Assembly: GCA_946480815.1 (NCBI GenBank) | Contig: CAMLLB010000014.1 | Span: forward strand, 1-64,000 | DNA from: an uncultured Flavobacteriales bacterium | Lineage (GTDB): Bacteria; Bacteroidota; Bacteroidia; Flavobacteriales; Crocinitomicaceae | DNA length: 64,000 nt | Direction of reading: 5' to 3' | In this document: positions 51,483 through 60,948 of the stretch, one piece after another | How the letters are laid out: each line of letters starts with the position of its first letter | Numbering within the stretch: position 1 is the first letter of the stretch | Made by a program: the position numbers and the translations under genes | Notes under the pieces: generated by a model | Told to the model about the DNA's origin: nothing | Databases searched by the model: none | Seen by the model: the letters and a program-made list of their open reading frames with translations, nothing else

Positions 51483-54389
51483 TTACCTCATCATATTCAA
51501 ATGACCATTGAAAACCTCGTAACGGTCATCATCCAGGTTCTTGATCCGGATTGTCCAGGTGTAAATTCCTGCCTGCACCAATTTCCCCTGGTAAGTTCCG
51601 TCCCAACCTTTCGCCGCATCGTGTGATTCAAACAGGGTTTCTCCCCAACGATCATAGATCGTGAATGAATAATTCTGGAGATCATAACCTGCTGTGATTA
51701 CCGGTGCAAATACATTGTTGAATTCGTCTCCATCCGGGGTGAATGAATTGGGAACATAGATGATTTTATTGTCCTTGACTACAATCACCAAACTTGCTGC
51801 ATCAACACAACCGTTTGAACTGGTAACCGTGAGTGTCACCGGATAATTCCCAGGAACCTGGGGAAATTCATGGTTCGGATTCTCCAAATTACTGTTATCC
51901 CCGTCTCCGAAATTCCAAAAATAACTGTCTCCGTTCACCGAATGATTAGTAAAATGAGTCGTTGTTTCGGTTTGCGGAAGTACTTGCGGACTTGCACTGA
52001 AACCCGCATCCGGAATTGGGAAAACTGCAATATAATTGGTTTTTGTTGTACTGGAAGAACAACCGTTCCGGGTATTCGTCAAAGTGATGGAATAGGTTCC
52101 CGCGGTATTGAAGGTATGATCTGCCGTTCCAATTGTATTGGCAGTGGTATTATCTCCAAAGTCCCAGGAAGATCCTGCTACTGATGGGTCGGAAGTAAAA
52201 TGAACAGTAACCGGGCTGCAGCCACTCAAAACATCTGCTGAAAAATCGGAATCCGGTAAGGGATTTACAACAATATCCATGGAATTTGTCCCACCACAGC
52301 CTTGTGTGTGAACATAGGTGATTGTATGTGTCCCGGCACCCGCAGTTACCGGATCGAAAATGCCTGTCGGGGCCGTAATTCCGGTACCCGACCAGGTTCC
52401 ACCCGGAATATCAGCTGTTAAACTTACCGGTACAATAGTATTTTCACAGAAAGGACCGGCTGGGGTCAGATTTGGCGTTACCGGATTGTTTACCGTGATC
52501 GACATACTGGTTGTTGTGGCACATTGTCCAGCATCCGGTGTAAATGTATACGTACCGGAGGAAGTATTGCTCACTATTGCCGGAGACCAGGTACCGCTTA
52601 TTGAATTATCCGAGGTTGCAGATAAAACCGGCGCGGCATCACCGGAACAAAGCGCCGGAATTTGATTAAATGCTGGTGTAAGAGCAGCATCCACAATGAT
52701 CGCTACTGTTACCGGGGCAGCGCAAGGGTTTCCGGTTGGAGTAAAGGTATAGTTGCTCGTTCCGGCAATCAAAGTGCTTACCGTTGCCGGCGACCAGGCT
52801 CCCGTAACACCATTGTCCGAAGTGGTCGGTAACGTTTGTGGTGTTGCATTCAAACAGTATTGCGGATGTGTCGGGAAAGTCGGAGTAATCGAATTATCCA
52901 CCGTAACGGAAATAGTGACAGGTGTATTGGAACATTGTCCGGCATTCGGTGTAAAGGTGTAGGTGCCGGAAGCAGTGTTGCTGATTGCATTGGGCGACCA
53001 GGTTCCTGCAACAAGTGGGACATTTGTCTGAACCGGGAAAGCAGGAGCTGTCTGACCTGAACAAAAAGCAGGAACAGCAGCAAAAGTTGGGGTAATTGCC
53101 GGACTTACCGTAATGGTAACCGTTTCTACGGAGGTACAACCCGTTGAAGAGGTGGCATTTAGGATTGCTACATAGGTTCCGGTACTCGGATAAGTTACGC
53201 TGTGAGGTCCCGGCCCGGTTGCACTGGCAGGAGTTCCCGGACCATTTGCAAAGTTCCAGCTCAACGTATTGTAGCCAGTTGATGTATTTCCGTCCAGGGA
53301 AACCGCCACTCCCGGACATACTATAAAAGGGCCTCCTGTAATATTCGCATCCGGACCCACGAAGGTTCCGGTTCCGCCCCAGTTCAACGTAAATCCGTTG
53401 GTTGCGTTCGTATTGTTGATCAGAACCGCATAGCTCGTACCAACGGTCATATTGAGCTGTTGCACATAGGCATCTTCGATTCCCGACCATCCGATCGCTT
53501 CATTTTGATCTGTGGAAGTGGCATTCATCCCCGTACTCGCGTTTCCATTGATAAAAGAAGTAGCCGAACAGCGGATTGCCGTTCTGGGCCCGCAAGGATC
53601 TGAAGTACTTAACTGGAAAACAATAAAATCAATATCGTCCATTTGGTTTGCGGGAATGATGTCCATGGTTAGTGTCCCCGCTGTCTGACAGGTCCAGGTA
53701 TACCAAACCGAATTCGTTTCAAAAATCCCGAAACCGGATAAACAGGTACCTGCGTTTTCATTGTTATTTACTCCACCACTTATCAGGTTAGTGACACTGA
53801 TCGAGTTTTTATTACACAACCTTCCTGCTCCGTTGCAATCAGCGGATGCACTTGGTGGCGGTGTGTAATTATTAATGCACAACTGGAATGTTCCCCGTTG
53901 GGCCGAAGTAGTACTGATACGGATAAAATAGGTTGTTCCCTGCACTAATCCGGAATTAAATAACTGCGAATCAGGTGAACCTCCCGTTCCATTGGTACAG
54001 CCACCGGGAAGTTGTGTGAGTGTTCCGGCACATGTACCGGTATAAATGGCAATGCGTGGTTGCTGGATCGTAGCTCCATTTACAGAGATCAGCACATTGG
54101 TCCCGATAGCAACAAATGAAAACCACACATCCGATGTAGCGCTCGCTGTCCAGCAGGAGCCCACGGAAAATCCGCTCGCGGTAGATCCTGAATTGGTATA
54201 TTGTGTGGCGGAAGAACAATAATTGGTGACATTGGTCAACGTCAACGCCGTAGCACAGTCATCTCCCTGGGCTTTTGCACCAAAAGAAAAAAACAGCAGC
54301 AAAACGAATAACAGACCTCGTGAAAGAATCAGTGAACGGCTTCTTTTGTTATAGGTCTCATTCGATAAAAATAGAGGTGTGTTTTTCAT
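51483..54389 (-). CDS. large T9SS cargo with PKD domains and type B sorting domain
   Basis: The 968-residue protein has a signal peptide ending FFSFGAKA, then Gln. The N-terminal part (about 45-350) has paired beta domains with Cys pairs (CATALTLTNVTNYC, SADCNGAGRLCNKNSISVTN). A PKD domain (about 365-430), repeated SprB-like units with TPTFxxxPxxC (430-650) and two PKD domains near 720-870 (SWDFGDNTTANTIGTADHTF, YFWNFGDGDNSNLENPNHEF) follow. The C-terminal about 90 residues form a type B T9SS sorting domain (VPNSFTPDGDEFNNVFAP, FTIYDRWGETLFES). It is expected to be exported and displayed, probably as an adhesin-like surface protein. Confidence 0.93.
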   Translation of the reverse strand: MKNTPLFLSNETYNKRSRSLILSRGLLFVLLLFFSFGAKAQGDDCATALTLTNVTNYCSSATQYTNSGSTASGFSVGSCWTASATSDVWFSFVAIGTNVLISVNGATIQQPRIAIYTGTCAGTLTQLPGGCTNGTGGSPDSQLFNSGLVQGTTYFIRISTTSAQRGTFQLCINNYTPPPSASADCNGAGRLCNKNSISVTNLISGGVNNNENAGTCLSGFGIFETNSVWYTWTCQTAGTLTMDIIPANQMDDIDFIVFQLSTSDPCGPRTAIRCSATSFINGNASTGMNATSTDQNEAIGWSGIEDAYVQQLNMTVGTSYAVLINNTNATNGFTLNWGGTGTFVGPDANITGGPFIVCPGVAVSLDGNTSTGYNTLSWNFANGPGTPASATGPGPHSVTYPSTGTYVAILNATSSTGCTSVETVTITVSPAITPTFAAVPAFCSGQTAPAFPVQTNVPLVAGTWSPNAISNTASGTYTFTPNAGQCSNTPVTISVTVDNSITPTFPTHPQYCLNATPQTLPTTSDNGVTGAWSPATVSTLIAGTSNYTFTPTGNPCAAPVTVAIIVDAALTPAFNQIPALCSGDAAPVLSATSDNSISGTWSPAIVSNTSSGTYTFTPDAGQCATTTSMSITVNNPVTPNLTPAGPFCENTIVPVSLTADIPGGTWSGTGITAPTGIFDPVTAGAGTHTITYVHTQGCGGTNSMDIVVNPLPDSDFSADVLSGCSPVTVHFTSDPSVAGSSWDFGDNTTANTIGTADHTFNTAGTYSITLTNTRNGCSSSTTKTNYIAVFPIPDAGFSASPQVLPQTETTTHFTNHSVNGDSYFWNFGDGDNSNLENPNHEFPQVPGNYPVTLTVTSSNGCVDAASLVIVVKDNKIIYVPNSFTPDGDEFNNVFAPVITAGYDLQNYSFTIYDRWGETLFESHDAAKGWDGTYQGKLVQAGIYTWTIRIKNLDDDRYEVFNGHLNMMR

Positions 54390-54497
54390 CGACGTCAGTA
54401 ATAATCCAGAAGATTAGTTTCTTCTAAGCTATTAACGTAATCAATATGAAGAAGTTGCTTTAACTACGGGGATTTAACGAAACCATATCCCCTCAAA

Positions 54498-55988
54498 TTA
54501 TTCTTTCACAAATTTAGCCCTAAAGTTATCCATAAGCACAAAATAAACTCCGGGTTCCAGTTCGGAAATACGTATTGATTTATTATTCGAAATACTCGCC
54601 GCATAACATTCTTCTCCGAGCAAATTGACAATCGTTATAGTGCCTTCTGCTATTGGAGACTCTACAAATATCCAATCATTTCCCGGATTAGGATAAACTT
54701 TTATCTGTTGAGTCTGTCCGTTTTCATTTAAGCTTGCTGTTGAAACTGCTCCTTCCTGCAGAACCAAAACAGTATCGGTAAAAACTCCGGCAGTTATTAC
54801 AACAAATCCCGACCGTGGAGAAGTATTCGTATTTTCAGAAATAATCGCATTGAAAGTTCCATTTCCTGTTCCATTTGCAGGTGTTGGAGCAATCCAGCTT
54901 TCTGTTGCAGTTGCTGACCATGGGCTACCGGTATAATAAGACACATTTACAATTGCAGATGCTCCTGCCGCAACTGCGGTAATAGTATCAGGACTTGTTT
55001 GCAAAGGTGAAGCCAATTGCTTCACAATAACCGTATCCGTATCGTTTGCATTGGAAATATAAATACTTGCATATCGGATATCACCATTGTTCAGAACAGC
55101 ATCAAAACTGCTCCCATCCTGCCAGGTGAAATACCCCTTGTTTCCCGAAACTAAATTCAAATTCAACCACGATTCTGAGCAACTCATGGTCCACCCAAGT
55201 TTGGAACTAAATTCAATACCCGTACTTGAACTTGCTGTTGCAGGAATTTCTATCGTGTCAGTAGCTGTTTGTAAATCGCCGGACATCGGCTCAATACCGA
55301 AAATATAATTGGTCGGGGTAAATGTTCCGGCAGGATTTGTGACGCTGGTTATGTCGTAATACCCATTATAAGTACCGCTCCATCCAAAATTCAAATGGAA
55401 TTGGTCGGAACCATTGTATCCATCAATTAAGTAAAAGTGGTTACCTCCCTTTGCCAGAACAGGTCTTCCTGCATCCAGCTCTGCCTTAATTGCTGCAATC
55501 CGCTCTGCCAGGGTTGGAAAAATAAAATTCGCAGATAATTTCATGCGCGGGGAATATCCAAAGAAACGCTTCATGGCATCCGGAGCAAAAAAAGAATTGG
55601 AACTGGTACCGCTCCATTGCATATCAACAGCTACACCTATTTGATAGAGCATTTTAGCTACCTCAGGATTTGCAGAAGTTACATTATTCGGCATCAGAGA
55701 ATAATCATATGTCTGAATGTCAAAATCCACGCAGTGCAAAGGATCCGCATCGTTGCAATAATTTCCTCCGAATGTCTCCGATGGGTAGTTATAATACTTG
55801 AAAATTTGTCCGATCGCCGTTGAATTGCAACCGGTATATGCTTTTCCGCAGGAACCCCCGGAACCTACCGTTGGACAGTCGCTATTGTAATAGCAGGTCT
55901 GATTCCAGGTTGTTGTGAGAAACGGTGCAACCTGGGAAATACTCATCAATGAGATAAGGACCATAAATGCAGTAGGAAGTAGTTTCAT
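54498..55988 (-). CDS. peptidase C10 (streptopain-like) with BACON repeats and T9SS type A tail
   Basis: The ATG at 55988 opens a signal peptide (MKLLPTAFMVLISLMSIS, then Gln); an earlier ATG at 56036 adds 16 residues. The catalytic domain begins almost at once with TTWNQTCYYN. The Cys is in TGCNSTAIGQIFKYYNYP (C54) and the His in GGNHFYLIDGYNG (H184), followed by FHLNFGWSGTYNGYYDI. Two BACON-like domains (about 245-400) precede a type A sorting domain (IKVYPNPGNDWIFVES to the C-terminus). The long inhibitory propeptide of SpeB and related C10 enzymes is missing. Confidence 0.9.
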   Translation of the reverse strand: MKLLPTAFMVLISLMSISQVAPFLTTTWNQTCYYNSDCPTVGSGGSCGKAYTGCNSTAIGQIFKYYNYPSETFGGNYCNDADPLHCVDFDIQTYDYSLMPNNVTSANPEVAKMLYQIGVAVDMQWSGTSSNSFFAPDAMKRFFGYSPRMKLSANFIFPTLAERIAAIKAELDAGRPVLAKGGNHFYLIDGYNGSDQFHLNFGWSGTYNGYYDITSVTNPAGTFTPTNYIFGIEPMSGDLQTATDTIEIPATASSSTGIEFSSKLGWTMSCSESWLNLNLVSGNKGYFTWQDGSSFDAVLNNGDIRYASIYISNANDTDTVIVKQLASPLQTSPDTITAVAAGASAIVNVSYYTGSPWSATATESWIAPTPANGTGNGTFNAIISENTNTSPRSGFVVITAGVFTDTVLVLQEGAVSTASLNENGQTQQIKVYPNPGNDWIFVESPIAEGTITIVNLLGEECYAASISNNKSIRISELEPGVYFVLMDNFRAKFVKE

Positions 55989-56103
55989 AGAAGCAGTTTT
56001 GCTTATGACGTCGGCACGGTTAAATGGTTGGAACAAAAATCAATGTAGAGGGAAAAATTTTCACCTTGAATGATTAACGAAATGAGCTTTATTGTAAGAT
56101 AGC

Positions 56104-57507
56104 TTACTTCCCGATACAAAACTTGCTGAAGATATTCGCCAGCAAATCGTCTTCCGAGATCTGACCGGTAATACTGCCCAGCCAGAACATGGCCTGGCGG
56201 ATATCCATGGCTACAAAATCTCCGGTGATGTTTGTTTCCAGTCCCCATTTTGCTTTTTCAAGGGAATCCTGCGTTTTTTCCAGGGCATCCAGGTGACGCG
56301 CATTGGTAACAATGGTATCGGATTGTGTATTGAACGAACCTAAAATCTGTTGAGACAACCAGGTCTTCAATTCGCTTATTCCACTCCCGTTTTTCGCACT
56401 GATCGGCAGGAACGGAGTTTGGAATTCCCAAGTCGTATTACCTTGATCGGAACGTAGATCGTATTTGTTTCCGATCACCAAAAAATGTGCTCCCGGATGA
56501 CTTTTCGCCTGCTCATCCGCCCAACGACCGGTTTCTTCGGAACTCATTGATAAATGTCCTTCCCGGGAAGCATTGTCACCGCTGAAATCACTTAACATCA
56601 ACACAATTTTCGCTTGTTTGATCTTATCCAATGAACGCTGAATACCCAACGCTTCGATTTCTTCAGCTGCCTCGTCCCGGATTCCCGCAGTATCGATTAA
56701 ACGGAAAAGGATCCCGTCAATATTTAAAGTTTCTTCGATCACATCGCGGGTGGTTCCTGCAATGTTACTCACGATCGCCCGGTCTTCACCGAGTAATTGG
56801 TTCAAAAGCGTACTTTTCCCGGTATTCGGTGCACCTACAATTGCCACAGGAACTCCGTTCTTCAACACATTTCCCAATTCAAAAGATTGGATGAGTCTTC
56901 GAACGTACGCTAACACCTCGTTTACCAAAGCCAGCAATTCCGTGCGGTCTGCAAACTCCACATCTTCTTCTGCGAAATCCAGTTCCAGTTCCACCAGGGA
57001 AGCAAAATGGATCAGTTTTTCTCTCAAATCCCGTAATTCATTTGAAAAGGATCCACGCATCTGGTTCATAGCTACTTCATGTGAACGTGCAGACTCAGAA
57101 GCGATGAGGTCGGAAACGGCTTCTGCCTGGCTCAGGTCCATTCTTCCGTTTAAGAACGCCCGCATGGTAAATTCTCCCGGCTTTGCCAATTCACAACCAT
57201 TTGCCAAAAGCAAACGGATAATCTCCTGCTGGATGAACACAGAGCCGTGACAAGCAATTTCAACGGTATTCTCTCCTGTAAAGCTATGTCCTTCGTGAAA
57301 GATCGTAACCACCACCTCATCCAAAACAGAGCCATCCGTGTTCTTCAATCGAACGAAATGCGCACTGTGAGAAGCCGCTTGCTCAAACGATTTCCCGGCA
57401 ACTTTTGATAAGATCGAAATGGCATCCGGACCCGATAAACGGATCAATGCAATTGCACCCATTCCCGGAGCAGTTGATAAAGCACAAATGGTTTTTGGAG
57501 AAAGCAT
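56104..57507 (-). CDS. mnmE: tRNA modification GTPase MnmE
   Basis: The 467-residue protein is full length. The N-terminal tetrahydrofolate-binding domain (1-120) is followed by helical domains and an inserted Ras-like G domain: G1 GAPNTGKS (225-232), G2 in AGTTRD, G3 DTAG (272-275), G4 NKYD (346-349). The C-terminus ends FCIGK, with the conserved Cys. With MnmG it makes the cmnm5 modification at U34 of certain tRNAs. mnmG is not in the window. Confidence 0.97.
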   Translation of the reverse strand: MLSPKTICALSTAPGMGAIALIRLSGPDAISILSKVAGKSFEQAASHSAHFVRLKNTDGSVLDEVVVTIFHEGHSFTGENTVEIACHGSVFIQQEIIRLLLANGCELAKPGEFTMRAFLNGRMDLSQAEAVSDLIASESARSHEVAMNQMRGSFSNELRDLREKLIHFASLVELELDFAEEDVEFADRTELLALVNEVLAYVRRLIQSFELGNVLKNGVPVAIVGAPNTGKSTLLNQLLGEDRAIVSNIAGTTRDVIEETLNIDGILFRLIDTAGIRDEAAEEIEALGIQRSLDKIKQAKIVLMLSDFSGDNASREGHLSMSSEETGRWADEQAKSHPGAHFLVIGNKYDLRSDQGNTTWEFQTPFLPISAKNGSGISELKTWLSQQILGSFNTQSDTIVTNARHLDALEKTQDSLEKAKWGLETNITGDFVAMDIRQAMFWLGSITGQISEDDLLANIFSKFCIGK

Positions 57508-57514
57508 TCTGCAA

Positions 57515-57547
57515 AATTACGAATTACGAATCACGAATGCCGAATTT
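57515..57547 (+). repeat. AATTACGAATT-type iterated repeat
   Basis: AATTACGAATTACGAATCAC and GAATGCCGAATTT lie 8 bp upstream of the mnmE start (minus strand). Related runs are at 40514 and 48029. It is immediately followed by the palindrome at 57561. Confidence 0.45.
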
Positions 57548-57560
57548 ATGAAGTCAAAAT

Positions 57561-57588
57561 GTAGGTATGCAATTAATCGCATACCTAC
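57561..57588 (+). repeat. TAGG...CCTA palindrome downstream of the T9SS type A gene
   Basis: GTAGGTATGC and GCATACCTAC enclose AATTAATC. It lies 10 bp beyond the 3' end of the minus-strand gene at 57599 and probably terminates it. It is of the same family as 32020, 34350 and 60905. Confidence 0.75.
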
Positions 57589-57598
57589 TGATTGTTAT

Positions 57599-59032
57599 CT
57601 AGTTCTTCACAAAAGCTTTCACGGAAATGCCTGTTTCGTGTTCAATTACCAGGAAGTATTTCCCGCCTTGAATAGAGCTTACATCGATGGATTCAAAACC
57701 ACTTGCTTTGGAAAGAACAGTTCTTCCCGAAAGATCCAAAACAGTAATCGATTCCACGTTCTTCAATTCACCGAGGTTTACTTTTATTAGTTGGTTCACC
57801 GGGTTCGGATACAATTCAAAATCACCGAACGATGCTTCTTCCAAACCGGCACAACTTTGAACGGTAACTGTGAATACGGCACTGTTCGAACATCCGTTCG
57901 CATCTGTTCCTGTAACAGTATAGACTTGAGTCGAAGACGGTGTTGCAGAAACGTTTTGACCGGTAGAACTGCTCAAAGATCCCGCAGGGCTCCATAGAAA
58001 AGCAACACCTCCGGAGGCTGTCAATGATGCTGAGTTTCCGCTGCAGATAACTCCGTTTGCAGGAGTAGATGAAATGGAAACTGATGGCGGAATTACGACC
58101 GAGATATCATTGCCATTGTCTGTTCCAATAGTTACCGGATCCGATGCATCTACACGAATGCGGTATCCGGTCCCACCAGCTAGTCCGCTTGGAATAGTTG
58201 CTGAAATACTTAAGCTTCCGGTAGCGGACGAAGATAAGGTACCGATTGCAGTTGGAGCAGCAAAAGAACCACTGCCATCCGACAATTGAGCAGTGTATAC
58301 GTTTCCGGCATTCACGGTCCCTGTAACTGTGAACGGAACCGAAATATTTGCACTGTTATTGGAACAATAAGTTGTATTTGTAATAGCCCCGGTACCAACG
58401 GTAGCCCCTGCCCCGGAAGTTCCGGTAATTTTCAACTCATCGATAGCAAATGCAGGATCGTTCCCCGCAGCCCCATTTTGCCATCTGAAGCGGAATTTCA
58501 ACGATGCCGTGTTGTCAAACGCCGGTAAATTAATGGATGCATTGGTCCAGGAAGAAACCCCGGAATATTGGCCCGTAGCTGCAGTCCATACAGTTCCACC
58601 GTCTGTAGAATACTCTACAACACCGTACGACGTTCCGGCTGCTCCGGCACACAAATAGATAAATTCAAGTGTCACATTGGTATATCCTGTCGTTGAAATT
58701 GCAGTTGTTTGCGTTGCACTTTGATTGGAAGAAGAACCGGTATCGAATGATGCGTTACAGATTCCAAAACCGCAGGCCTGCGAATTGTAAATGTGCAGGT
58801 AAGCGGAATTTGGTCCGTTAGTTACACCACCCGGTTCATCAGGGGTATCGGGAACAAGATTAAACCCTGAGTTATCCACGTATTCCGAATTCAAAACCCA
58901 TTGGTTATTACCGGAACCACCATTCAATGTCCAGTTTCCTGCACCCGATTCAAAATTGTCCTGGAAAAGTGTCGTTTGAGCATGAGTTGACAAGCCCGTA
59001 AAAAGGGCACTACATAGTAATAGTTTTTTCAT
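57599..59032 (-). CDS. secreted protein with T9SS type A sorting domain
   Basis: The ATG at 59032 opens a signal peptide (MKKLLLCSALFTGLSTHA, then Gln). The 477-residue product has an N-terminal jelly-roll-like domain (LFQDNFESGAGNWTLNGGSG, FDTGSSSNQSATQTTAISTT, FRFRWQNGAAGNDPAFAIDE) of the MAM/CUB-like binding type. Two Ig/PKD-like segments (about 205-390) follow, then a type A sorting domain (FELYPNPVNQLIKVNLGELK, ITVLDLSGRTVLSK, GKYFLVIE). It is expected to be exported by T9SS. The ligand is unknown. The palindrome at 57561 follows. Confidence 0.88.
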   Translation of the reverse strand: MKKLLLCSALFTGLSTHAQTTLFQDNFESGAGNWTLNGGSGNNQWVLNSEYVDNSGFNLVPDTPDEPGGVTNGPNSAYLHIYNSQACGFGICNASFDTGSSSNQSATQTTAISTTGYTNVTLEFIYLCAGAAGTSYGVVEYSTDGGTVWTAATGQYSGVSSWTNASINLPAFDNTASLKFRFRWQNGAAGNDPAFAIDELKITGTSGAGATVGTGAITNTTYCSNNSANISVPFTVTGTVNAGNVYTAQLSDGSGSFAAPTAIGTLSSSATGSLSISATIPSGLAGGTGYRIRVDASDPVTIGTDNGNDISVVIPPSVSISSTPANGVICSGNSASLTASGGVAFLWSPAGSLSSSTGQNVSATPSSTQVYTVTGTDANGCSNSAVFTVTVQSCAGLEEASFGDFELYPNPVNQLIKVNLGELKNVESITVLDLSGRTVLSKASGFESIDVSSIQGGKYFLVIEHETGISVKAFVKN

Positions 59033-59109
59033 AGTAGAAGTGTTAATGTGCCGCAATTTAGAACACAGACTTCTAATTTCCAAACTTGTTAGTTTGTTAA
59101 CATATTCAA

Positions 59110-59907
59110 CTACAAATCTTTACGATTCAAACGAAACAAGGCAATGGCATAGAACATCCCCATGAATAGTAATGACAATACCGCAACCTGCCACATATCT
59201 AATATGTAAAACTCTCGCTGGTGTTTCGGGTCGGGATTGCTCATTAAAATCTCCCGGAAGAAAGGTAATGGCGTTAGTTTTGAAATGTTGTTCATTGGCA
59301 TAAATGCATAAACTGATTCCGGCAAGAAAATACCGACCACCACTTCCACGAACAACACCCCGTAAAACAGGACGATCGTCACGGCAGGACGAGTCAAAAG
59401 TACTGACAATAAGAAAGCCAATCCGAAATAACAAAGTGTTTGGATAAAAAACAGGCCGATGTAATGTATATTAGTATACCAATCCAGTCCTTTGCCTTGA
59501 GACAATCCGAAAATTGTTCCTACGATAAAAACATAAGCCGTAGCTACCAAGGAAAGAAAAAGGATCACAATAAACTTGGATGCGATCACTTGTCTTTTAG
59601 TTAACCCGTCAATGATATGCTGTCTCAATGTGCGATTAGAAAATTCATTGGTAGCAAGGATGATCACCACTACCGCAAGCAGTAGGTTGAAGTAGCTGCC
59701 TGTATAGGTTATCAGGTTCCAGATATTCGGAAAAGAGAACATGGTCTCCGAATTGGGGAATAGGTGCAGTTCCTTATTTAGGCGCTCAAAAAATGCGTTC
59801 ATTCCCAATAATGCCAACGGAATCAAAGCCATGTAAATTACCAGGATAACCTTAACTGAAGTGAGTTTCTTGATTTTGATCCACTCGATCTGAATTAACT
59901 TTTTCAT
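59110..59907 (-). CDS. ABC transporter permease (ABC-2 type)
   Basis: The 265-residue protein has six membrane helices (about 20-40, 60-85, 110-135, 145-165, 175-200 and 235-258) and no obvious soluble domain, like ABC-2 permeases. It overlaps the upstream ATPase gene by 4 bp, so the two form one exporter or gliding-type ABC system. The substrate cannot be inferred. Confidence 0.9.
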   Translation of the reverse strand: MKKLIQIEWIKIKKLTSVKVILVIYMALIPLALLGMNAFFERLNKELHLFPNSETMFSFPNIWNLITYTGSYFNLLLAVVVIILATNEFSNRTLRQHIIDGLTKRQVIASKFIVILFLSLVATAYVFIVGTIFGLSQGKGLDWYTNIHYIGLFFIQTLCYFGLAFLLSVLLTRPAVTIVLFYGVLFVEVVVGIFLPESVYAFMPMNNISKLTPLPFFREILMSNPDPKHQREFYILDMWQVAVLSLLFMGMFYAIALFRLNRKDL

Positions 59908-60794
59908 GCTTCGATATGACTTAAGAATGATTGTTCCAATGATTGTTTCTTCACGAAAATCTCTTCGCAGTAAATATGCGCTGATGCAAGCTTTTTGTTG
60001 ATTTCCAAGCTGCTTAGGTTGCTGGTAAATTCTATGAGTGAATCCTGCTCGTCAACCACGCGCAAAAGATCCATTCCCAACAACTCTTTAATCCTTGGAA
60101 GCTCACCACTTCTGATAAAAATATGTTCTTTATCTTGGATGATCTCTTTCAATTTTCCTTCACGAATCATGTTTCCCTTACGCATGATGATCACATCAGT
60201 ACAGATCTTCTCCATTTCGTCGAGGATATGTGAAGCTACCACAATCGTTTTTCCTTCTTCTTTCAATCCAAGAATTATACGGCGTACATCTACGATACCC
60301 ATCGGATCGAGACCATTGGTAGGTTCATCCAAAACCAGCACTTCCGGGTCAGAAAGCAAAGCAGCTGCGATGGCTAATCGTTGTTTCATTCCCAAGGAAT
60401 AAGTCTTGAACTTCGATTTTGCCCGTTCAGACAGTTCCACTTTTGCCAGAGCACTTTCAATTGCAGGTATTGGATCTGGAATTTCCTTGATCTTAGCAAC
60501 GATCTTCAGGTTGTCGATCGCATTCAGATACGGGTAAAAATTCGGGGTCTCCAAAAGTGCACCTATTCGTTTGCGATTGGCAGCTTCCATTCCGTTTCCG
60601 AACCAGGAAAAAGATCCATTGTTTGCCTTCAGGATTCCCAGCAGGATCGCAAGTGTAGTAGTTTTACCGCTTCCGTTTGGCCCAAGGATCCCGAAGATCT
60701 GTCCACGTTCCACCTTAAAAGAAATGCCCTTTACAGCATCCACTTTTTTATATTTCTTGGATAAATTATCTACCTCTAAAACAATCTCTGACAT
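59904..60794 (-). CDS. ABC transporter ATP-binding protein
   Basis: The 296-residue protein has Walker A GPNGSGKT (38-45), the signature SLGMKQRLAIA (133-143) and Walker B VLVLDEP (152-158), with H-loop VVASHILDE. A C-terminal extension of about 80 residues is typical of ABC-2 exporters. It is coupled to the permease gene by a 4-bp overlap. It is transcribed away from the palindrome at 60905, with a 110-bp leader region containing no gene. Confidence 0.95.
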   Translation of the reverse strand: MSEIVLEVDNLSKKYKKVDAVKGISFKVERGQIFGILGPNGSGKTTTLAILLGILKANNGSFSWFGNGMEAANRKRIGALLETPNFYPYLNAIDNLKIVAKIKEIPDPIPAIESALAKVELSERAKSKFKTYSLGMKQRLAIAAALLSDPEVLVLDEPTNGLDPMGIVDVRRIILGLKEEGKTIVVASHILDEMEKICTDVIIMRKGNMIREGKLKEIIQDKEHIFIRSGELPRIKELLGMDLLRVVDEQDSLIEFTSNLSSLEINKKLASAHIYCEEIFVKKQSLEQSFLSHIEA

Positions 60795-60904
60795 ACGCTG
60801 GATTTTGAATCAAATCTAATTAATATTCGTTTCCATAGACAAAAAAGGATACGTGAGTGGTAAAAATCAATTGGATATCGGTGATAAACTAATTTGATCA
60901 GCGC

Positions 60905-60944
60905 AAAACAGTAGGGGCGGAAAATTTTCCGCCCCTACTGTTTT
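60905..60944 (-). terminator. perfect 40-nt palindrome / terminator of the pheS-tadA operon
   Basis: The left arm AAAACAGTAGGGGCGGAAAA (60905-60924) is followed directly by its exact complement (60925-60944). It lies 4 bp beyond the tadA stop and has A- and T-rich ends, so it can terminate the minus-strand operon. It shares the GTAGGGGC...GCCCCTAC pattern with the palindrome at 32020. Confidence 0.85.
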
Positions 60945-60948
60945 ATAA

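Noticed and set aside
52894..53490. 198-codon open frame antisense to the large T9SS protein
   Set aside because: Composition is Cys/Arg/Tyr-rich and low in sense; it is a shadow of the Thr/Gly-rich repeats on the other strand.
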